Positions 16,715-26,618 of a DNA stretch of 64,000 nt are shown here, one piece after another. A model generated the notes under the pieces. That model was not told the origin of the DNA and did not search any database. It saw only the letters and a list, made by a program, of their open reading frames with translations. This DNA comes from Luteococcus japonicus (GTDB lineage Bacteria > Actinomycetota > Actinomycetes > Propionibacteriales > Propionibacteriaceae). A program made the position numbers and the translations under genes. The stretch is taken from assembly GCF_003752415.1 (NCBI RefSeq), contig NZ_RKHG01000001.1:2666001-2730000 (forward strand). The letters are read 5' to 3'. The stretch's first letter is position 1. Every line of letters begins with the position of its first letter.

Positions 16715-18994
16715 ATGGATGTCGACATGCTGCTGTCCGAACTGACCCTGCAGGAGAAGGCCGCGCTGGTCATCGGCAAGGACTTCTGGCACACCCGCGA
16801 CGTCGAGCGGCTCGGCCTGCCGTCGATCATGGTCTCCGACGGACCCCACGGGATGCGCACCCAGCTGCACGTCGACGTAGAGACGAATGTGGGGGGCTCC
16901 GAGCCCGCCACATGTTTCCCCACGGCGAGCAATGTCCATGCAGGGTGGGATCGGGAGATGGTCCGCCGCGTCGGTGAGGCCATTGCGGAGGAGGCCAGGG
17001 CACTGGGTGTCGGCGTCGTGCTCGGCCCCGGCGTCAACATCAAGCGCTCCCCCCTGTGCGGCCGCAACTTCGAGTACATCAGCGAGGATCCCTACCTTGC
17101 CGGTGAGATGGGCCTGGCCCTGGTAGAGGGCATCCAGAGCCGCGGCGTCGGAACATCGCTCAAGCACTTCGCCGCCAACAACCAGGAGACCGACCGGATC
17201 CGGATGAGCTCGGATGTGGACGAGCGCACCCTGCGTGAGATCTACCTGCCCGCCTTTGAGCGCATCGTGACCGCGGCCCAGCCGTGGACGGTGATGTGCT
17301 CCTACAACAAGATCAACGGGGTGTGGGCCAGCCAGAACCACTGGCTGCTGACCGAGGTGCTGCGCGACGAATGGGGCTTCGACGGGCTGGTGGTCAGCGA
17401 CTGGGGCGCCGTGGCGGACCGGGTCGCCGCGGTGAAGGCCGGTCTCGATCTTGAGATGCCGCCGGCGCTCGACCACTCCGAACTGGCCGTGGTGGCCGCC
17501 GTCGAGTCCGGCGAGCTGACCATGGAGGACCTGTACGCCTGCGTCCGCAGGGTGCTGGAGCTGGTGGCCAGGGCCGAGGCCTCGACGGGCTCGGCCATTG
17601 GTGGGGCGGGTTCGGTCACCGTCGACTTCGACGCCCATCACGCCCTGGCCCGCGAGGCCGCAGCCCAGGGCATCGTGCTGCTGGAGAATGACGGGGTACT
17701 GCCGCTCTCGCCGCAGGCGCGCATCGGGGTGATCGGCGAATTCGCCCGGACCACCCGCTTCCAGGGCGGTGGCTCCTCGCAGGTGAATGCGACCAGGGTC
17801 ACCAGCGCGCTGGAGGCGCTGTCCAAGACCTACGGCGAGGTGCCCTTCGCGCCCGGCTTCACCCTGGATGGGCCGGACGAGGCCCTGGCCCGGGAGGCCG
17901 TCGAACTGGCCCGTCGCGTGCAGGTGCCCATCGTCTGCATCGGCCTGACAGATGCCGAGGAGTCCGAGGGCTTCGACCGTACCCACATGGACCTCGCGCC
18001 GCACCAGGTGGACCTGGTCACACAGGTCAGCGCCGTCAATCCCCGGACCGTCGTGGTGCTGAGCAATGGCTCGGTGGTCTCCATGGCCGAGTGGAAGGAC
18101 GCTCCGGCCGCCATCCTCGAGGCGTGGCTCGGTGGGCAGGCGGTCGGCGGTGCAGTCGCGGACGTGTTGACGGGCAAGGTCAATCCGTCCGGGCGGCTGA
18201 ACGAGACCATCCCCATGCGTCTGGAGGACAATCCCTCGTACGGGAACTTCCCCTCCCATGAGGGACACGCCCGCTACGGCGAGGGCATCATGGTGGGCTA
18301 CCGCGGCTACGACGCCCGAAAGCTCGACGTGCTCTACCCCTTCGGGCACGGCCTGTCCTACACCAGCTTCGCCTGGAGTGGCCTGCGGTTGGAGACCGCG
18401 GGCTCGGTGGCGGGCGGTGATCTTGCAGCCCGGGTGCGTCTCACGGTGACGAACACCGGAGAGCGGGCCGGCGCCGACGTGGTGCAGGTCTATGTTCGTG
18501 ACGTGGCCAGCGAGGCCAAGCGGCCGGTGCGCGAGCTGAAGGGCTTCACCAAGGTCTTCCTGGAACCGGGGGAGAGCCGGACGGTGGAGCTTGCGCTGGA
18601 CCAACGCGCCTTCAGCTTCTGGTCCCAGGTCACGAATGGCTGGGAGGTGGAGGCCGGCGAATTCGTCATCGAGGCCTGCCGCAATGCCCGGGAGGTGGTG
18701 CTGGAGCAGTCACTGCAGGTGGAGGCGCCACGGATCGGCCTGCCGCTGTCGATGTCCTCGACGGCGGCCGAGTGGCTGGCCGACGAGCAGCTGATGGAGC
18801 GCGTCATCGCCCGCTGGGGCGACGACTCTGGCCGGCCCCCGGGGCTCTTCGGGAACGAGGAGATGATGACCCTGGTGGGCAACTTCCCGATGGATCGGTT
18901 GCTCTTCTTCCCGGGAAACCCGTTCAGCTATGCCGAGCTGGAAGAGGTGCTGGGCGAGGTCAGCGCGCAATCACCTGCACCAGCAGGATTTTGA
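16715..18994 (+). CDS. Glycoside hydrolase family 3, beta-glucosidase-like
   Basis: The 759-residue enzyme has no signal peptide and is likely cytoplasmic. The (beta/alpha)8 domain contains SDGPHGMR, KHFAANNQE and the nucleophile motif GLVVSDWGAV with Asp229. The alpha/beta sandwich domain follows (GGGSSQVNATRV region), then a fibronectin-III-like domain (about 560-680, with VTNTGERAGADVVQVYVRD). The C-terminal extension carries no motif I recognise. GGGAG precedes the ATG. With the porter and kinase upstream it suggests uptake and cleavage of a beta-glucoside. Its 3' end overlaps the convergent transporter gene by 35 bp. Confidence 0.88.
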   Translation: MDVDMLLSELTLQEKAALVIGKDFWHTRDVERLGLPSIMVSDGPHGMRTQLHVDVETNVGGSEPATCFPTASNVHAGWDREMVRRVGEAIAEEARALGVGVVLGPGVNIKRSPLCGRNFEYISEDPYLAGEMGLALVEGIQSRGVGTSLKHFAANNQETDRIRMSSDVDERTLREIYLPAFERIVTAAQPWTVMCSYNKINGVWASQNHWLLTEVLRDEWGFDGLVVSDWGAVADRVAAVKAGLDLEMPPALDHSELAVVAAVESGELTMEDLYACVRRVLELVARAEASTGSAIGGAGSVTVDFDAHHALAREAAAQGIVLLENDGVLPLSPQARIGVIGEFARTTRFQGGGSSQVNATRVTSALEALSKTYGEVPFAPGFTLDGPDEALAREAVELARRVQVPIVCIGLTDAEESEGFDRTHMDLAPHQVDLVTQVSAVNPRTVVVLSNGSVVSMAEWKDAPAAILEAWLGGQAVGGAVADVLTGKVNPSGRLNETIPMRLEDNPSYGNFPSHEGHARYGEGIMVGYRGYDARKLDVLYPFGHGLSYTSFAWSGLRLETAGSVAGGDLAARVRLTVTNTGERAGADVVQVYVRDVASEAKRPVRELKGFTKVFLEPGESRTVELALDQRAFSFWSQVTNGWEVEAGEFVIEACRNAREVVLEQSLQVEAPRIGLPLSMSSTAAEWLADEQLMERVIARWGDDSGRPPGLFGNEEMMTLVGNFPMDRLLFFPGNPFSYAELEEVLGEVSAQSPAPAGF

Positions 18995-20543
18995 TGATCG
19001 TTCCCAGGGCGAACAGGGCGCCGTAGGCGCTCTCGATCCGCTCGTCGTTGACCTTGGCATTGGCGAAGGCGAGGATGGCAGGCTGCCCCACGAAGCCCGC
19101 GAAGCCACCCGTCGCGCGCTGGGCGGACAGGCCGATCAGCCGTGCCCCGGCCAGCACGATGACGGTGCCCAGGACCAGGCTCGCGCCCGAGACGAAGATG
19201 ATCTTGGCGCCGGTGAGGGTGAAGGCCTGGGAAAGGAAGGCCGGTCCCGACGCCAGGCCGACGGCCGCCAGGAAGATCATCAGCCCCAGCTGGCGCAACG
19301 TCGCATTCACCGCGCCGGGCAGATCCCAGCGGAAGGGGCCGGTGCGGTGCAGTGCGCCGAGCGCCATCCCCACCACCAGCGGCCCCGCCGCAGCACCCAG
19401 GGCGAAGCGGATCCCACCCGGCAGGGGCAGGACCACGCTGCCGGCCAGCAGGCCGAGGCTGATCCCCAGGCCCATGGTCAGGGCATCCACCTGGCTGACG
19501 TGGCGCTCGGAGTCCCCGAAGAAGTCCACCGCGTCCTCGATCTGGTTGCTCGGCACCACCGCCAGCACCCGATCACCCGGTTGCAGCACCAGGTCATCGC
19601 GGGCCAGCATGTCCAGGTCACCACGGCGGACCCTGGTGATCACCCCGTGCAGATCCGTCTGCACATTGAGCTCACCGATGCTGCGTCCCACCAGATGCGG
19701 GGAGCTGACCAGGAAGCGGCGGAAGTCCACGTCACGGCGCAGGTGGGTGAGGTCGCCCTGCTGGCTCGCATGGCCAAGGAAGGCGATGGCGTGCTCCACA
19801 TCGTCCGGGGAGCCGATCACCAGCACCCTGTCGTCGGGCAGCAGCGGCCCCAGGCCACGGGCCACGCGCATGTCGCCGTCGCGTTCCAGGTAGGAGAACT
19901 TCACGCTCTGGTCGGTGAAGCCGGGGACCTCGCGCAGCTCGGCCTGACGCTTGACGTGGCAGGTGATGGCCACGATCCCGGCCTCGGCCATGGACCGGTT
20001 GTCCCGCTTCCCGGGCCAACGCTGGCCCACCACCAGCGCGACGACCACCATGCCGATCACCACGCCCGTCGGATAGGCCAGGGCATAGCCCACCAGGGTG
20101 TCGCTCGAACCGTGGGTCGCGGTGGTGGCTGCGTCGATGGCCGGCGAGGTGAGCACACCGGCATAGGCCCCGGCGACGTGCGCGGGGGACAGACCCAACA
20201 GGTCGCCCAGCAGTCGGCCGGCCGCCGCCATCGCCCCCAGCCCGACGATGCCGGCCACCATCAGTGACCACTGGCGCTTGAGGTCGGAGACGAAGGTGGA
20301 GCCCGCGGCCAGACCGACGGTGTAGCAGAAGAGCACCACGCCCAGGCTCTTCACCATCCCCAGCCCGTTGCCCAGCCTGGCGTCGAAGGCGCCGATCACC
20401 AGGCCCATGAACAGGGCGCCGGCGGCGCCGAAGCGCAGCGGCCCGAACTTGATCTGGCCGAGCAGTGCGCCGGTGGACAGGACCAGCATCAGGGTCAGCA
20501 GGGGATTGGCGGCGAGATGGTCGAGCAAGTGGGCTCCAGACAT
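18960..20543 (-). CDS. AspT/YidE-type transporter
   Basis: This 527-residue membrane protein has two blocks of about five helices each, separated by two TrkA_C (RCK-C) domains at about residues 205-290 and 290-370. That is the layout of the AspT/YidE/YbjL family. GxP-type helix elements such as GVLTSPAIDAATTA in the first half and GFAGFVGQPAILAFANAK in the second half are the duplicated family signature. AspT exchanges aspartate for alanine; most relatives have no known substrate. The gene is divergent from the response regulator and overlaps the GH3 gene tail to tail. Confidence 0.8.
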   Translation of the reverse strand: MSGAHLLDHLAANPLLTLMLVLSTGALLGQIKFGPLRFGAAGALFMGLVIGAFDARLGNGLGMVKSLGVVLFCYTVGLAAGSTFVSDLKRQWSLMVAGIVGLGAMAAAGRLLGDLLGLSPAHVAGAYAGVLTSPAIDAATTATHGSSDTLVGYALAYPTGVVIGMVVVALVVGQRWPGKRDNRSMAEAGIVAITCHVKRQAELREVPGFTDQSVKFSYLERDGDMRVARGLGPLLPDDRVLVIGSPDDVEHAIAFLGHASQQGDLTHLRRDVDFRRFLVSSPHLVGRSIGELNVQTDLHGVITRVRRGDLDMLARDDLVLQPGDRVLAVVPSNQIEDAVDFFGDSERHVSQVDALTMGLGISLGLLAGSVVLPLPGGIRFALGAAAGPLVVGMALGALHRTGPFRWDLPGAVNATLRQLGLMIFLAAVGLASGPAFLSQAFTLTGAKIIFVSGASLVLGTVIVLAGARLIGLSAQRATGGFAGFVGQPAILAFANAKVNDERIESAYGALFALGTIIKILLVQVIAR

Positions 20544-20620
20544 GAGGGGTACAGGGCATTGTTGCGCCGCACGCGGACCGGCGCCACGCGGTCTCAGCTC
20601 GCACAGGGCAAGATGGGGCC

Positions 20621-21313
<693 letters not shown>

Positions 21314-21323
21314 GCTGACCGGC

Positions 21324-21689
21324 ATGGCCCGACACAAGATCTTCGACATGAGCTATGCCAGCATCCACCCGCACTATGTGGCGAAAGTGGAACGCAAGGG
21401 GCGCACCGTCGCGGAACTGCTGCAGGTGATCGATTGGTTGACCGGATATGACGAGGCAGGGCTGCAGGCCGCCATCGACGACGAGCGCAGTCTGGAGGCC
21501 TTCTTTGCCCAGGCCCCGGCGATGAATCCGCACGCTGAGTTGATCACCGGCGTGATCTGCGGAATACGCGTCGAGGAGATCGAAGATCCCCTGATGCAGC
21601 AGATCCGGTGGATGGACAAGCTCGTCGACGAGCTGGCCCGCGGCAAGAGGATGTCCAGCATCCTGCGCACCCCGAAGGACGTCGGCTGA
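21324..21689 (+). CDS. DUF2200 family protein
   Basis: The 121-residue protein begins MARHKIFDMSYASIHPHYV and contains KGRTVAELLQVIDWLTGY, MNPHAELITGVICGIRVE and DPLMQQIRWMDKLVDELARG, matching the DUF2200 family throughout. Function is unknown. It is 10 bp after the response regulator and so lies inside an otherwise conventional regulator-transporter cluster. It may simply be co-transcribed. The start at 21324 is the natural family start. Confidence 0.8.
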   Translation: MARHKIFDMSYASIHPHYVAKVERKGRTVAELLQVIDWLTGYDEAGLQAAIDDERSLEAFFAQAPAMNPHAELITGVICGIRVEEIEDPLMQQIRWMDKLVDELARGKRMSSILRTPKDVG

Positions 21690-21702
21690 GGCCTTGGCAA
21701 AG

Positions 21703-21731
21703 TCTTGAGGGGCTTCTTCACCAATTCTTGA
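21703..21731 (+). promoter_or_regulatory. Three direct repeats upstream of the ABC transporter
   Basis: TCTTGA (21703), TCTTCA (21715) and TCTTGA (21726) are spaced 12 and 11 bp apart, one helical turn each. OmpR/PhoB regulators commonly bind such repeats. The nearby response regulator at 20621 is the obvious candidate. This is inferred from spacing only. Confidence 0.4.
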
Positions 21732-21755
21732 CACCTGTCCAGCATGCTCGGGGTC

Positions 21756-22667
21756 ATGGACGAGATGGTGGTGCGGACCCAGGGCCTGGCCAAGGCCTAT
21801 GGCAAGGTCAAGGCCCTGGATGACGTCGGGATCGAGATCCCGCGTGGCGAGATCTATGGCCTGGTGGGGCAGAACGGTGCGGGCAAGACGACGCTGATCC
21901 GGCTGCTCACCGGCCTGGCTCGCCCTTCGGCGGGGACGGTGGAGCTCTTCGGAGCAACCGGATCCGCGGTGGTGGCGCAGCGTTCGCGGATCGGCGCGCT
22001 GATCGAGGCGCCGGCGCTGAGCCTGGACCTGACGGCCCGGCAGAACCTGGAGGCGCTGCGGGTCCAGCGAGGACTGGCCGGAAAGCACTGGACGGACGAG
22101 GCTCTGGAGGTCGTCGGCCTGGCCGACACCGGCAAGAAGCCGGCTGGCAAGTTCAGCCTGGGCATGCGCCAGCGCCTGGGGCTGGCCGTCGCCCTGCTGG
22201 GTCGCCCCGAGCTGCTCATCCTGGACGAGCCGGTCAACGGGCTGGACCCCACCTGGATGGCACGGGTCCGGGAGGATATGGTGCGCCGTGCCCATGAGGA
22301 CGGCACCACCATCCTGATCTCGTCCCACCTGCTGGCCGAGCTGGACCTGTTCGCCACCCGATACGGCTTCATTCACCATGGGCGGCTGGTGCGCCAGCTC
22401 ACCGCCGGCGAGCTGCACGAGCAGTGCCAGCGCACGCTGCGGATCCGCGTCGACGACGCCCCGCGCGCCGCCACCGTGCTGGAGGAGCAGTTGGGCATCT
22501 GCGGCTACCGGGTGACCGATGGCCACACGCTGCAGCTGACCGATCATCTGGATTCCTCCGCCAAGATCAACTCCGCCCTGGTGGGTGCCGGTGTCCAGGT
22601 CAGCGCCCTCGACGTGCGTGGCGCCTCGCTGGAGGAGTACTTCACCGACCTCGTCAAGGGCGCCTGA
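21756..22667 (+). CDS. ABC transporter ATP-binding protein, BcrA-like
   Basis: The 303-residue ATPase has Walker A LVGQNGAGKTT, signature FSLGMRQRLGLAVALLG and Walker B LLILDEPVNGLD, with the switch His in ISSHLLAELD. The C-terminal extension of about 80 residues is typical of the bacitracin/lantibiotic-export branch. The ATG at 21756 is preferred; an ATG at 21744 is also in frame. It is intact although the permease next to it is broken, so it may have lost its partner or work with another permease. Confidence 0.85.
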   Translation: MDEMVVRTQGLAKAYGKVKALDDVGIEIPRGEIYGLVGQNGAGKTTLIRLLTGLARPSAGTVELFGATGSAVVAQRSRIGALIEAPALSLDLTARQNLEALRVQRGLAGKHWTDEALEVVGLADTGKKPAGKFSLGMRQRLGLAVALLGRPELLILDEPVNGLDPTWMARVREDMVRRAHEDGTTILISSHLLAELDLFATRYGFIHHGRLVRQLTAGELHEQCQRTLRIRVDDAPRAATVLEEQLGICGYRVTDGHTLQLTDHLDSSAKINSALVGAGVQVSALDVRGASLEEYFTDLVKGA

Positions 22668-22668
22668 C

Positions 22669-23290
22669 ATGTTCGCCAACATGCTTCGTGCCGACGCCTA
22701 CCGCTTCCTGCGGTCGCGCTTCGCCAGGACCATTGGGGTGGTCTTCTGCCTGATGATCAGCCTGCCTGTTCAACTTCGCCGATCACAGCAGCACGTCCTT
22801 CGCCTTCGGTGGCTCGATCGGCGTCGCCCGGGAGGGGGTCGAGCTGATCGACGGCTTCGTCGGCTTCGCCTACACGCACCCGGGGCACCCGCTGTTCTGG
22901 GAACTGGTCTACTCCGCCACCTGCTTCACGGCGGCGACGATGTTCGCGATCCCGATCACCGGAATGATGATCACCACGGCCGATGACCAGAACGGGATCA
23001 CCAAGATCGCCGTGGCCCAGGGCCAGTCGCAGACCCGGCTGTACCTGTCCAAGGCCCTGCTGGCGGTGCTGGTCATGGTTTGCCCGATCCTGGCCGCCGT
23101 GGTGCGGGCCCACCCGTCGCGGATTGTCGACTCCCTGCTCGGGCTCAATCCGGTCTGGCACCTGAACCGGGTCTCCCGGGCCTGGGCCCAGACCCAGATC
23201 GTCGGGCACACCTGGCTGCTCTTCGCGATGGGGTGCGCGGTGCTGATGGCCGCCAGCCTCGCGTGGCTTCGTCGCCGCGAGCTGAGCTGA
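22669..23290 (+). pseudogene. ABC-2 permease, frameshifted and internally deleted
   Basis: The first frame (from ATG 22669) gives MFANMLRADAYRFLRSRFAR and the start of helix 1, then turns to Arg-rich nonsense after about 22757. The normal sequence resumes in another frame: CLFNFADHSSTSFAFGG, then a helix pair around MFAIPITGMMITTADDQNG, and ends WLRRRELS at 23290. Between LVMVCPILAAVV and RAHPSRIVDSLLGLNP the central helices expected of the family are missing. It is therefore about 200 residues instead of the usual 240-330, in two frames. It overlaps the stop region of the ATPase gene, as in an intact operon. Confidence 0.75.
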
Positions 23291-23306
23291 CTGCAAGACT
23301 GACGCC

Positions 23307-24037
23307 ATGACGGGCTGGATCGTGGCCGCGGTGTGCGCGGCAGTGGCGCTCCGGCCGTCCTGGGCGTTCGCGGCCTGCGACGGGAGATCGCGGACATCTC
23401 CCATGACCTCAAGACGCCACTGATCGCGGTGCGTGGCTACCTCCAACTGGTCCAGCGGGATGGTGCTGCCGCGGACACCTCCCCGCGACGCCTGCAGACG
23501 GTGCTGGAGCGGGTTGATGATCTTGGACGGCTGGTGGACGACTTCTTCGAGCTCAGCGTGCTGGATGCGGGGGGCCGAGATCTGGAACTTGGGGCGGTGG
23601 ACGCCACCTCGGTGGTGAGCGAGGCCCTGCTGGGCTTCTACGTCGCCTTCGAGGGCAAGGGGATCGAGCCGACGGTGGACCTTCCGCCCGAGCCCCTGAT
23701 GGTGCATGCCGAGGCCACCGCACTGGGCCGGGTGGCGCGAAACCTCGTCGCCAATGCGCTGGCCCACGGAGGTGGGGACGTGGAGGTCTCGCTGGCGCGC
23801 GAGGGGGAGCGGGCCCTGCTCGCGGTGGCCAACCAGGCTCCGGGACTTGCCCAGGACGAGGCCGAAAGGCTCTTCGAACGCTTCTACCGGGCGGATCCGG
23901 CCCGGACCGGGGCGCATGCCGGGCTGGGCCTGTCCATCGTGCAGGAGCTGGTGCGCCAGATGGGTGGCCGGGTGCAGGCTCGGGTGGCGCATGGCCGGCT
24001 GCGGATCACCGTCGAGCTACCGCTGGCCGTTGGCTGA
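23307..24037 (+). pseudogene. Histidine kinase remnant, N-terminal deletion and frameshift
   Basis: A natural start MTGWIVAAVCAAVAL (23307) opens the usual first helix of a BcrS-like sensor, but within 15 codons the frame is lost. The kinase core then appears in another frame: RREIADISHDLKTPL with the phospho-acceptor His, an N-box LVANALAHGG and a G2-type box GAHAGLGLSIVQELV, ending at 24037. The linker between helix and core is missing. A truncated soluble kinase could still be made from an internal GTG or ATG, but the membrane sensor is lost. Confidence 0.7.
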
Positions 24038-24054
24038 GCCTCTAGGCTGTCCTC

Positions 24055-24876
24055 ATGCGTGAACTGCAGAAGGTGATCATGGAGGAGATGGGCGTCAAGC
24101 CCGCCATCGACCCCGCCGAGGAGGTCGAGCGTCGCGTCCAGTTCCTGTGCGACTACGTGAAGGCGACCGGGACCAAGGGCTTCGTCCTGGGCATCTCCGG
24201 CGGCATCGACTCCACCCTGGCCGGCCGGCTGGCCCAGCTGGCCGTCGACCGGCTGCGTGCCGAAGGGGCCGAGGCGGACTTCGTCGCGGTGCGCCTGCCG
24301 CACGGGGTGCAGGCCGACGAGGCCGACGCTGCCGCCGCGATGGACTGGGTGGCCGCCAGCACCGAGGTGACCATCAACATCAAGGCCGCCACCGATGGCA
24401 TGGAGGGCGCCTTCGAAGAGGGCACCGGCATGCAGATCAGCGACTTCAACAAGGGCAATGTGAAGGCCCGGATGCGGATGGTGGCGCAGTACGCCATTGC
24501 CGGCGAGCGCAATCTGCTGGTGATCGGCACCGACCACGGCTCGGAGTCCACCACCGGCTTCTTCACCAAGTTCGGCGACGGTGGCGCGGACATCCTGCCG
24601 CTGTTCACCCTGGACAAGGGCCAGAACCGCCAGCTGCTGCAGCACCTCGGCGCCCCGGAGCGGCTGTGGGCGAAGGAGCCGACGGCGGACCTGCTGGACG
24701 GCAAGCCGCTGCGCAGCGACGAGGACGAGCTGGGCATCAGTTACGACCACATCGACGCCTACCTGCAGGGCCAGGAGATCCCCGACGGGGTGGCCGAGAA
24801 GCTGGAGACCAAGTACCTGCGCAGCCGTCACAAGCGCACCACTCCGGTGGAGATCCGTGACACCTGGTGGAGGTGA
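24055..24876 (+). CDS. nadE: NH3-dependent NAD+ synthetase
   Basis: The 273-residue enzyme makes NAD+ from nicotinic acid adenine dinucleotide, ATP and ammonia. The PP-loop SGGIDSTLAG is at about residues 47-56. Family elements KGNVKARMRM, GTDHGSEST, TKFGDGGADILPL and the C-terminal KRTTPVEIRDTWW are intact. It lacks the glutaminase domain found in many actinobacterial NadE proteins and is the short bacterial type. The next gene starts two bases after its stop. Confidence 0.95.
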   Translation: MRELQKVIMEEMGVKPAIDPAEEVERRVQFLCDYVKATGTKGFVLGISGGIDSTLAGRLAQLAVDRLRAEGAEADFVAVRLPHGVQADEADAAAAMDWVAASTEVTINIKAATDGMEGAFEEGTGMQISDFNKGNVKARMRMVAQYAIAGERNLLVIGTDHGSESTTGFFTKFGDGGADILPLFTLDKGQNRQLLQHLGAPERLWAKEPTADLLDGKPLRSDEDELGISYDHIDAYLQGQEIPDGVAEKLETKYLRSRHKRTTPVEIRDTWWR

Positions 24877-24878
24877 CC

Positions 24879-25979
24879 GTGGGGTTGCGACGCCACCTTG
24901 CCGCGCTCGCCCTGGCCTGGGCCCTGACGGCCTGTGCCCCCGGCGCACCCACCGACACCTCGCCCCCGCCGTCCACCGCCGACGGTCGATCGGCTGCTCC
25001 TTCCGCCACGTCCCCCGGCACTCCGGGGCAGGGCGCGCCCGCCGCTTCGGCGGTGGACTGGTCCGATGTGGCCAAGCGCGTCTCGCCGAGCGTGGTGGCC
25101 ATCTCCGTGCAGGCCCGTCAGGGTTCCTCATCGGGTTCCGGTGTGGTGATCGATGACAAGCACGTCGTGACCAACCACCACGTGATCGAGGCGGCCTCGC
25201 AGGGTGGTGGGCAGGTGCTGGTCACGCTGCATGACGAGCGTGTCTTCGCCACCCGTCTGGTGGGCAGTGATGCGGCCAGCGACCTCGCCGTGCTGGAGGT
25301 GGTGGATCCACCCAAGGACCTGACCGCCATCGAGACCGGCTCCTCCGATGATCTGGTGGTGGGTGCCCCGGTGATGGCGGTGGGCAATCCGCTGGGTCTC
25401 GCGGGGACGGTCACCACCGGAATCGTCAGCGCGCTCAACCGTCCGGTGACGGCCGGTGATGCCTCGCAGGGCAGCGGCGAGCCGGTGGTCACCAATGCCA
25501 TCCAGACCTCGGCCGCGGTCAACCCGGGCAACTCCGGCGGGGCTCTGGTCAACGCCGACGGGAAGCTGGTGGGGATCAACTCCTCCATCGCCACGCTGGA
25601 GCAGGGCAGTGGCAACATCGGCATCAGCTTTGCCATCACGCAGCGCCAGATGCAGTCCGTGGTGGACCAGATCCTGAAGTCCCGCAAGGCCGAGCACCCG
25701 TGGCTGGGTGTCCAGGTGCAGGACGCCATCGTGGAGGTGGACGGTTCCCGACGGTGGGCCGCCGGCCTGGGGGTCGTCGGCGCCGACACGCCCGCGCAGA
25801 AGGCGGGGCTGAAGGACGGCGACGGCATCACGGCGATCGACGGGGAAGCAGTGGACTCCGCGCTCAGCTTGATTGCGCAGGTGCGGGAACGTCGGGTGGG
25901 CAGTACGGCCAAGCTGACGGTCGTGCGCGACGGGAAGCAGCAGCAGCTCGAGGTCTCCCTCGCCGCACGCCCGTCCTGA
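24879..25979 (+). CDS. HtrA/DegP-type serine protease, lipoprotein
   Basis: The 366-residue protease has a lipobox LTAC with Cys19, so it is probably tethered outside the membrane. After a Pro/Ser/Thr linker, the trypsin-like domain shows the triad: His101 in TNHHVIEA, Asp135 in SDLAVLEV and Ser219 in GNSGGALVN. One PDZ domain (about 265-360) follows. The GTG at 24879 is chosen because GGAGG lies just upstream within the nadE end; a GTG at 24867 would be too close to it. It is likely to degrade or refold envelope proteins under stress. It converges with the DUF305 gene. Confidence 0.88.
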   Translation: MGLRRHLAALALAWALTACAPGAPTDTSPPPSTADGRSAAPSATSPGTPGQGAPAASAVDWSDVAKRVSPSVVAISVQARQGSSSGSGVVIDDKHVVTNHHVIEAASQGGGQVLVTLHDERVFATRLVGSDAASDLAVLEVVDPPKDLTAIETGSSDDLVVGAPVMAVGNPLGLAGTVTTGIVSALNRPVTAGDASQGSGEPVVTNAIQTSAAVNPGNSGGALVNADGKLVGINSSIATLEQGSGNIGISFAITQRQMQSVVDQILKSRKAEHPWLGVQVQDAIVEVDGSRRWAAGLGVVGADTPAQKAGLKDGDGITAIDGEAVDSALSLIAQVRERRVGSTAKLTVVRDGKQQQLEVSLAARPS

Positions 25980-26005
25980 CCCGACGGCCGAGCACTGGAA
26001 CCGGC

Positions 26006-26024
26006 GGCCGAGCTTGTCGAGGCC
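26006..26024. repeat. REP-like palindrome, GAGCTTGTCGA core
   Basis: GGCCGAGCTTGTCGAGGCC is an imperfect palindrome between two convergent genes. The same core with different flanks is at 51632-51650. It resembles the common bacterial REP word CCCTGAGCTTGTCGAAGGG. Confidence 0.6.
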
Positions 26025-26027
26025 CCG

Positions 26028-26618
26028 TCAGCCGGCCAGTGGTGTGCGCATCCGCTCCAGCTGTGGCTTGCGCTCCGTGGTGATGCGGGCGGCCAGTGCC
26101 TTGGCTGCGGGCTCCGTGCCGTCGGCCATTTCCGTGGCGGCCAGGGCGAGGCCCTGTTCGTGGTGCGCGACCATCGCGGTGAGGAAGGCCTTGTCGAAGG
26201 CGGCGCCGTCGAGCGCCGCCAGCTTCTTGGCCGTGCCCGCTTGCTTGACATTGGCACTGCTGTCGACGGACTGGCTGCGGTTCAGCAGCCAGCGCTCCAG
26301 CTCCGAACGCTGCGGCCCCTGCTGCAGTTCGATCTCCGCGGCCAGCTGCTTCACCTCGAGGGACGACGCGCGGGAGGGGGCGAGCTTGACCAGGTCCAGC
26401 GTCTCCTGGTCGTGCCGGAGCAGGGCGCGAGCGAAGGCGACGTCGGCCTCGTTGTGTGCGGCGGTCGGATCCGCGCTGACCGAGATGTGCGCCGCGGGTC
26501 CGGACTCGGTGGGCGTCGCGATCACGGGTGTCGGATTGTCCGTCGGCTCGCCGCTGCAGGCAGTCAGTCCGCTCGCGGCCAGGGCCAGGCCGATCAGCAG
26601 GGTGCGACGGGTGGTCAT
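26028..26618 (-). CDS. DUF305 lipoprotein
   Basis: The 196-residue protein has a signal peptide with lipobox LTAC (Cys at about residue 21) and a four-helix DUF305 domain containing FLTAMVAHHEQGLALA, the HHxxG motif of the family. A Thr/Pro/Ser linker separates the two. Some relatives bind copper or other metals outside the cell; that is family knowledge only. Usual DUF305 proteins have the HHxxG helix in both halves; here the first half reads FARALLRHDQETLDL, a weaker copy. Confidence 0.82.
   Translation of the reverse strand: MTTRRTLLIGLALAASGLTACSGEPTDNPTPVIATPTESGPAAHISVSADPTAAHNEADVAFARALLRHDQETLDLVKLAPSRASSLEVKQLAAEIELQQGPQRSELERWLLNRSQSVDSSANVKQAGTAKKLAALDGAAFDKAFLTAMVAHHEQGLALAATEMADGTEPAAKALAARITTERKPQLERMRTPLAG

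Noticed and set aside
15639-18994. A complete sugar operon with its own regulator
   Set aside because: No LacI, GntR or ROK gene is in this block. The GntR gene at 54991 is 36 kb away and cannot be linked from sequence.
24867-24878. GTG 24867 as the protease start
   Set aside because: The GGAGG that serves GTG 24879 lies within the first codons of this alternative.
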